Below, one piece after another: positions 15,478-19,213 of a stretch of 19,213 nucleotides of DNA; position 1 is the first letter of the stretch; each line of letters starts with the position of its first letter. The stretch covers positions 1 through 19,213 of the forward strand of contig JANWLI010000059.1 in NCBI GenBank assembly GCA_025450975.1, given 5' to 3'. The position numbers and the translations under genes are program-made. The notes under the pieces were generated by a model that was not told the origin of the DNA, made no database searches, and was given only the letters and a program-made list of their open reading frames with translations. This stretch comes from Candidatus Kapaibacterium sp. (GTDB lineage: Bacteria > Bacteroidota > Ignavibacteria > Palsa-1295).

Positions 15478-17496
15478 GTGGATATTTCCGTTATCATCGT
15501 CAACTACAATGTGCGCGAGTTTTTGCTCGGCGCATTGAAAAGCTTACGCAAATCGCTCGAAGCAAGCGGCCTCGAAGCTGAGGTCTTTGTCGTTGACAAT
15601 GCATCGCGAGACGGCTCGGCGGAGATGGTGGTCAGGGAGTTTCCGGAGGTCAAGCTCCGTGCCCTCACGGAGAATATCGGATTTGGCAAAGCGAATAACC
15701 TTGCCCTGCGGGAAGCGACGGGTGAGTACCTGCTTATTCTCAACCCGGATACGATCCTGGGTGAAGATACGCTGAAGGTCATGGTCGACTTCATGCGCTC
15801 GCACCCGGATGCAGGCGCAGCAGGCTGCAAGCTCCTTAATGCCGATGGCTCGTTCCAGCTTTCGTGTCGCAGAGGATTCCCGACACCGTGGGCGAGTTTT
15901 ACGAAGCTGTTTGGTCTCTCCAAGATCTTTCCAAAATCCCGCCTCTTTGCCCGCTATAATCTTACCTACTTATCGGAGAACGAGACGTACGCCGTCGATG
16001 CGCTTGTCGGTGCATTCATGTTGCTCTCGCGAGAGGCCTACGAGAAGACGCAGGGCTTTGACGAAGCGTATTTTATGTATGGCGAAGATCTCGATCTTTC
16101 GTATCGGATCAACAAGGCAGGCCTGAAGAACTACTACGTTGCCGAAACGTCGACGGTGCATTTTAAGGGCGAGTCGACGCGGCGCAGTACACTTAACGAA
16201 GTAAAGGTCTTCTACGAAGCGATGCACATCTTCGTAAAGAAGAACTATGGCAAGTCGCCGATCTTCACGCTGATGCTCAGGCTTGGGATCGCGATGCGCG
16301 CAGTTGTCGCCACCATCAAAAAGTACCGGGGAGCCGTAGCGCTTGCACTGGCCGATGCATTTGCCGTGAACGTGTCGATCCTCATGATCTCAAAGTTCTT
16401 TTTTGGCGCGTTTCAGGGATTACCGGAGTACGATTATCCTTGGGTATTTATCTTCCCGCCGTTGGTGGTGATCTTCTGTGTGGGTCTGGTAGGCGGCTAT
16501 AGACGTGAAAATCGCCGGCGTTCGCGATATGTGCTTTACGGCTTGCCGATCGCGCTGATCGGTATGAGTTCGCTGACCTACTTTTTCAAGGATTTTATTT
16601 TTAGCCGTAAACTGATCGTATTGATCACGGCGATGTCAACGATCGGCCTGATCGTGGTTCGGATGTTCTTCAAACTTGCCGATCGCTTGCGTTATGGCGG
16701 AGAGGGGTCTGCAAAGCCGCATTTGCGGCGTACCCTTATTGCCGGCACAGGTGAAGAAGCAGTACGTATTGCGAAGCTGCTGCAGTCGAGCGGTTTTACG
16801 CGCCGCTATGAGTTGAAGGGATTTGTTAGTAACGACCTGACGCGCACAGGGGAGAAGGTCCTTGGTGAGGTTGCGATCAAAGGCGATCTGGCGATGCTGA
16901 GTAAGATCGTGCGCGATGAACGCATTGAAGAGGTGATCTTTCCGTCGGATGCATTCACCTACTCGCAGATGCTGACGGCAATGCAGCGAGTTTCCGAGGA
17001 AGCACCGCTCGAAGTACGCTTTAATGTTGTGCCGCAGGCAACGGACGTGCTCTTATCGCGCTCGAAGATCGAAGTGATCACCATGCCGACCTCTGAGGAA
17101 TCGCTTGCGGTGATGCCGCTTGAGTATAACGTACACCGCTTCTCACATCGGCTTGCAAAGCGCGTGCTCGACCTCTTTGTTGCACTCTTCGCGATTCCCG
17201 TACTTTCAGTTGTTCAGGTTCTGCACAAGACAGATCACCGGCAGAAAACTTTGCACAGGTTGCGTGACGTGCTTCGTGGCAAGCTTTCGCTTGTCGGTAT
17301 TCGTCCTTCACAAACAAACGAGCAGTGGCTCTGTAAGGAAGGTGTGATCAGTCTTGCAGATCTTTCCACTGGGAGTGCTGTAACGCTCAGAGCAGAAGAC
17401 GTCGAGCAGATGAACCTCTATTATGCACGGCATCACACGTTCGGGATGGATATTGAGATCCTCCTGCGGAGCCTGTTCCGGAGCCCTACCCGGTAG
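15478..17496 (+). CDS. GT2 glycosyltransferase fused to a degenerate phosphoglycosyl transferase module
   Basis: 672 residues from GTG 15478; the frame opens at 15433, but the earlier residues overlap the DPM1 gene and lie before the first GT2 strand DISVIIVNYN. Part 1 (1-235) is a rhamnosyltransferase-like GT2: VVDNAS (38-43), NPDT (89-92) and YGEDLDLSYR (201-210). Part 2 has about four helices (288-400) like those of the two sugar transferases upstream, then a Rossmann domain (418-545, LIAGTGEEAVRIA). Part 3 keeps the membrane helix (about 562-580) and fragments of the bac_transf domain, RDVLRGKLSLVGIRPS (596-611) and FGMDIEILLRSLFR (655-668). KFRSM and the catalytic Asp-Glu are gone. The GT2 half should be active; the PGT half is probably not catalytic. 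It may anchor the enzyme or bind a partner (inference). It is the last gene before the terminator. Confidence 0.88.
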   Translation: MDISVIIVNYNVREFLLGALKSLRKSLEASGLEAEVFVVDNASRDGSAEMVVREFPEVKLRALTENIGFGKANNLALREATGEYLLILNPDTILGEDTLKVMVDFMRSHPDAGAAGCKLLNADGSFQLSCRRGFPTPWASFTKLFGLSKIFPKSRLFARYNLTYLSENETYAVDALVGAFMLLSREAYEKTQGFDEAYFMYGEDLDLSYRINKAGLKNYYVAETSTVHFKGESTRRSTLNEVKVFYEAMHIFVKKNYGKSPIFTLMLRLGIAMRAVVATIKKYRGAVALALADAFAVNVSILMISKFFFGAFQGLPEYDYPWVFIFPPLVVIFCVGLVGGYRRENRRRSRYVLYGLPIALIGMSSLTYFFKDFIFSRKLIVLITAMSTIGLIVVRMFFKLADRLRYGGEGSAKPHLRRTLIAGTGEEAVRIAKLLQSSGFTRRYELKGFVSNDLTRTGEKVLGEVAIKGDLAMLSKIVRDERIEEVIFPSDAFTYSQMLTAMQRVSEEAPLEVRFNVVPQATDVLLSRSKIEVITMPTSEESLAVMPLEYNVHRFSHRLAKRVLDLFVALFAIPVLSVVQVLHKTDHRQKTLHRLRDVLRGKLSLVGIRPSQTNEQWLCKEGVISLADLSTGSAVTLRAEDVEQMNLYYARHHTFGMDIEILLRSLFRSPTR

Positions 17497-17497
17497 G

Positions 17498-17528
17498 CTG
17501 CAGATGAGAAAATTCTCATGCAGTTTTT
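17498..17528 (+). terminator. Intrinsic terminator of the polysaccharide operon
   Basis: CTGC (17498-17501) and ATGAGAA (17504-17510) pair with TTCTCAT (17513-17519) and GCAG (17520-17523), leaving a two-base AG bulge and a two-base minimal loop that would open to about four. Five T follow at once (17524-17528). It begins one base after the stop codon of the fused transferase and separates the polysaccharide genes from the haem-protein unit. Confidence 0.82.
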
Positions 17529-17529
17529 A

Positions 17530-17558
17530 TTGCATTTTCAGATTGCATCCCTTATTTT
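17530..17558 (+). promoter_or_regulatory. Candidate promoter for the haem-protein/PepSY pair
   Basis: Between the terminator and ATG 17577 lies TTGCAT (17530-17535), 17 bases, then TATTTT (17553-17558), a passable sigma-70-like pair. A new start of transcription is expected here because a terminator precedes it, but the match is weak and FCB-group promoters often differ from this consensus. Confidence 0.3.
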
Positions 17559-17576
17559 ACGTGTTGGACTAGTAAT

Positions 17577-18059
17577 ATGAAATTCTCCGTAAGGATTCTC
17601 CCGGCAGCTGCATTCTTCGCATTCTGTATGCTGCTGAGCATTCGCTCGTCGACCCAGCCGCAGGGCGATCCGCCGCTTGTGAGCAAACCGAACATGAAGA
17701 AGAGTCATGAGTTCGGGACTGATTGCGGCTCATGCCACAAAAAAGGTGGCGAGGCAAAAAGTGCGTTTACCGTTTCAGGTTCTGTGCTTGATGAAGCGCG
17801 CGAGAAGATATTCAAGAAGGCAGTGATCAAGCTCTATACCGAGCGTAAGGCGCAAGGCGATCATGTTGCGACGATCCAGACCGATGAGCTGGGAAATTTC
17901 TACTCGACCGAGCCGATCGATTTTTCCATTGGCCTCTACCCTACACTCTATGGATCGCCCGCAGCTTCGGAGCCGCTCAAGCATATGGCGCGGCCGATCT
18001 TTACGGGAAACTGCAATAGCTGCCACGGACCGAAAGAAGAGAAGCTCGGAATCGATTAA
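17577..18059 (+). CDS. Exported protein with two CxxCH haem motifs
   Basis: 160 residues. A hydrophobic N-terminal stretch (about 6-22) is a Sec signal peptide or anchor; no lipobox is seen. Two c-type haem motifs occur, CGSCH (50-54) near the start of the mature part and CNSCH (146-150) close to the C-terminus. The region between (about 62-130) reads FTVSGSVLDEA, then AVIKLYTE and TDELGNFYST, the pattern of a carboxypeptidase-regulatory-like or related beta-sandwich domain rather than a cytochrome fold. No distal Met ligand is obvious, so bis-His ligation is possible. It should sit in the periplasm with covalent haem, acting in electron transfer. It is followed after five bases by a PepSY-TM gene, a likely partner. 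I do not recognise a named family. Confidence 0.78.
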   Translation: MKFSVRILPAAAFFAFCMLLSIRSSTQPQGDPPLVSKPNMKKSHEFGTDCGSCHKKGGEAKSAFTVSGSVLDEAREKIFKKAVIKLYTERKAQGDHVATIQTDELGNFYSTEPIDFSIGLYPTLYGSPAASEPLKHMARPIFTGNCNSCHGPKEEKLGID

Positions 18060-18064
18060 CCCCC

Positions 18065-18667
18065 ATGCCAGAGATTCCGACCTCCCGAAAGAAGGCTGCG
18101 CGTTTCCTGCGTTTTTTCCGCAGCATTCATCGGCAGATCGCTATCATCCTGTTCGTTTTCTTTTTTATCGTTTGCGTTTCGGGATTACTTCTCGGCTGGA
18201 AAAAGAATTCGCTAGGCCTTATTTTGCCTGCAGATGCGAAGGGCACTTCGCAGGACCTCAGCACCTGGCTGCCATGGGACAGTTTGCAGTCGATCGCCTT
18301 TCGGACCCTGCATGACTCCGTTTCACCAACGCTCTCGACAGCGCTTGAGCGTATCGACGCACGACCGGGCAAGGGCATCATCAAGTTCGTCTTCGACGAC
18401 GATTACTGGGAGATCCAGCTCGATGGCCGAACGGGTGCGGTGATGCAGATCGATCAGCGAAGGTCCGATATTATAGAGAACATTCATGACGGGACGATCC
18501 TCGACGTCCTGTTCAATACCGATAATGACCAGTTCAAGCTCTCGTACACGACGATCATGGGCGGATCGCTCCTGATGCTGACGGTGACGGGCTTTTGGCT
18601 TTGGTATGGGCCAAAAAAGCTGCGCCGGCGCAAGAAAACGGGCTTTTTGCATGGGAAACCGGAGTGA
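18065..18667 (+). CDS. PepSY-associated TM protein
   Basis: 200 residues with two membrane helices, at about 24-44 and 165-182, enclosing a periplasmic domain. The N-terminal FRSIHRQIAIILFVFFF followed by SGLLLGWKK and the C-terminal TGFWLWYGPKK are typical of the short PepSY-TM proteins common in Bacteroidota. The middle has a PepSY-like strand pair, KFVFDDDYWEIQLDGRTGAV (107-126), and IHDGTILD (140-147). His22 and His141 sit where longer PepSY-TM proteins have membrane-proximal histidines. Longer relatives are linked to iron or flavin reduction at the membrane. With the haem-motif protein five bases upstream, a role in electron transfer or haem/iron handling is plausible but not shown. ATG 18065 has no Shine-Dalgarno match, suggesting coupled translation. 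Confidence 0.82.
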   Translation: MPEIPTSRKKAARFLRFFRSIHRQIAIILFVFFFIVCVSGLLLGWKKNSLGLILPADAKGTSQDLSTWLPWDSLQSIAFRTLHDSVSPTLSTALERIDARPGKGIIKFVFDDDYWEIQLDGRTGAVMQIDQRRSDIIENIHDGTILDVLFNTDNDQFKLSYTTIMGGSLLMLTVTGFWLWYGPKKLRRRKKTGFLHGKPE

Positions 18668-18764
18668 GCATTTTTTCCCCCTCCTGAGCGTTAGAAAACA
18701 GCTATCTTTTTGTATTTTAGGGTTTATAACTCGTTCATTTCGTCCCGAAGATTGGAAAGAGAAC

Positions 18765-19213
18765 ATGAATATCCTTCGTACTACGGTCATAGCGGTTGTA
18801 CTCTGTTTACCGCTCTTAGGCATCGCACAGAAGACCATTACGGTCATGGGTGCAGGTTCGGCAGTGGTCAAGCCCGATAATGCGATCATCTCGTTTACGT
18901 CTGCTACGCAGGACGTCACCGTGCAGGGTGTCTTCGCTAAGAGCGAAGCAACCATGGCGGCCATCAAAAAGGCGCTTGCCGCAGCCGGCGGGCAGGACCT
19001 CCTGATGAGGACCTTTGCCCTGAATCCTACCTACGATTATTCTCAGCCGACCTCGAATCCGAAAGTCGTCGGTTATACACTTATCACGTATTATCAGGCG
19101 ACGGTTGCCGATCTGAAATCGTTACCGAAGGCGCTCGATGCCGCAGCAGGCTCAGGCGCAACGAATGTAACGGTTGACAGCTATGCATCGTCGAAGGCCG
19201 AAGGCATGGAAGA
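18765..19213 (+). CDS. SIMPL (DUF541) domain periplasmic protein (3' truncated)
   Basis: The frame is open from ATG 18765 to the end of the window, giving 149 residues. It begins MNILRTTVIAVVLCLPLLGIAQK, a clear signal peptide with likely cleavage after the Gly-Ile-Ala/Gln region, then TITVMGAGSAVVKPDNAIISF and a long helix (KSEATMAAIKKALAAAG). Next come LNPTYDYSQP and VVGYTLITYYQATVADLKSL, the order of strands and helix seen in the SIMPL/DUF541 family (periplasmic proteins, some linked to oxidative stress or outer-membrane integrity; biochemical role largely unknown). GGAAAGAG lies four bases before the ATG. The 97 bases after the PepSY gene are AT-rich, with a TATTTTAG at 18713-18720 that could be a promoter element, but no confident promoter or terminator is seen. 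Confidence 0.85.
   Translation, partial: MNILRTTVIAVVLCLPLLGIAQKTITVMGAGSAVVKPDNAIISFTSATQDVTVQGVFAKSEATMAAIKKALAAAGGQDLLMRTFALNPTYDYSQPTSNPKVVGYTLITYYQATVADLKSLPKALDAAAGSGATNVTVDSYASSKAEGME

Noticed and set aside
18668..18764. Possible terminator or strong promoter between the PepSY and SIMPL genes.
   Set aside because: A T6 run occurs just after the PepSY stop, but I found no proper stem before it; only a weak TATTTTAG element is seen.
18323..18967. Minus-strand open frame of 214 codons across the PepSY and SIMPL genes.
   Set aside because: It covers two convincing plus-strand genes and their gap; the translation shows no domain.
1..19213. CRISPR arrays, tRNA or rRNA genes, insertion sequences and attachment sites.
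   Set aside because: No repeat-spacer pattern, cloverleaf, transposase or terminal inverted repeats were seen on reading the window; coding density leaves little room for them.

Overview
The window is one dense, single-strand (+) block of cell-surface polysaccharide biosynthesis genes (bases 1 to about 17,496), followed by a terminator and a short, unrelated tail of envelope and redox genes. Base composition is near 50-55% GC by eye. Genes overlap or nearly touch, and about half of the polysaccharide genes start with GTG or TTG. A few have clear Shine-Dalgarno sites. The Wzi-like barrel, the PepSY-TM protein and the SIMPL protein together suggest a Gram-negative bacterium, most plausibly from the Bacteroidota/Ignavibacteria/Kapabacteria side of the FCB group. 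This placement is inference; no rRNA or marker gene is present.

Layout. 1-845: 3' part of a Wzi-like outer-membrane barrel. 852-2057: Wzz-type chain-length regulator. 2057-3475: GT-C-type membrane glycosyltransferase. 3465-4922: O-antigen polymerase/ligase (Wzy/WaaL fold). 4928-6082: GT4 glycosyltransferase. 6072-7379: unclassified polytopic membrane protein. 7427-8281: FkbM-like putative methyltransferase. 8278-9495: second GT4. 9482-10657: membrane GT2. 10674-12101 and 12101-13555: tandem paralogous WbaP/WcaJ-type initiating phosphoglycosyl transferases. 13578-14732: PLP-dependent sugar aminotransferase (DegT family). 14729-15472: DPM1-like polyprenyl-phosphate hexose synthase. 15478-17496: GT2 fused to a membrane/Rossmann module and a degenerate third phosphoglycosyl transferase domain. 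An intrinsic terminator at 17498-17528 closes the unit.

How it fits together (inference). One or both initiating transferases load the first sugar-phosphate on undecaprenyl phosphate. The GT4 and GT2 enzymes extend it, using sugars that include an amino sugar made by the DegT enzyme. The DPM1-like enzyme may charge polyprenyl phosphate for the GT-C enzyme(s), which use lipid-linked donors outside the inner membrane. Wzy polymerises, Wzz sets length, and Wzi helps hold the polymer on the surface. No Wzx flippase, Wza exporter or BY-kinase is visible here.

Tail. 17577-18059 is a small exported protein with two CxxCH haem motifs flanking a beta-rich domain. 18065-18667 is a PepSY-TM protein five bases downstream. 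From 18765 a SIMPL (DUF541) protein runs off the end.

Most interesting: three copies of one phosphoglycosyl transferase architecture in 7 kb, the third fused to a GT2 and stripped of its catalytic core; the two-haem protein with an inserted domain; and a strong local excess of GATC.
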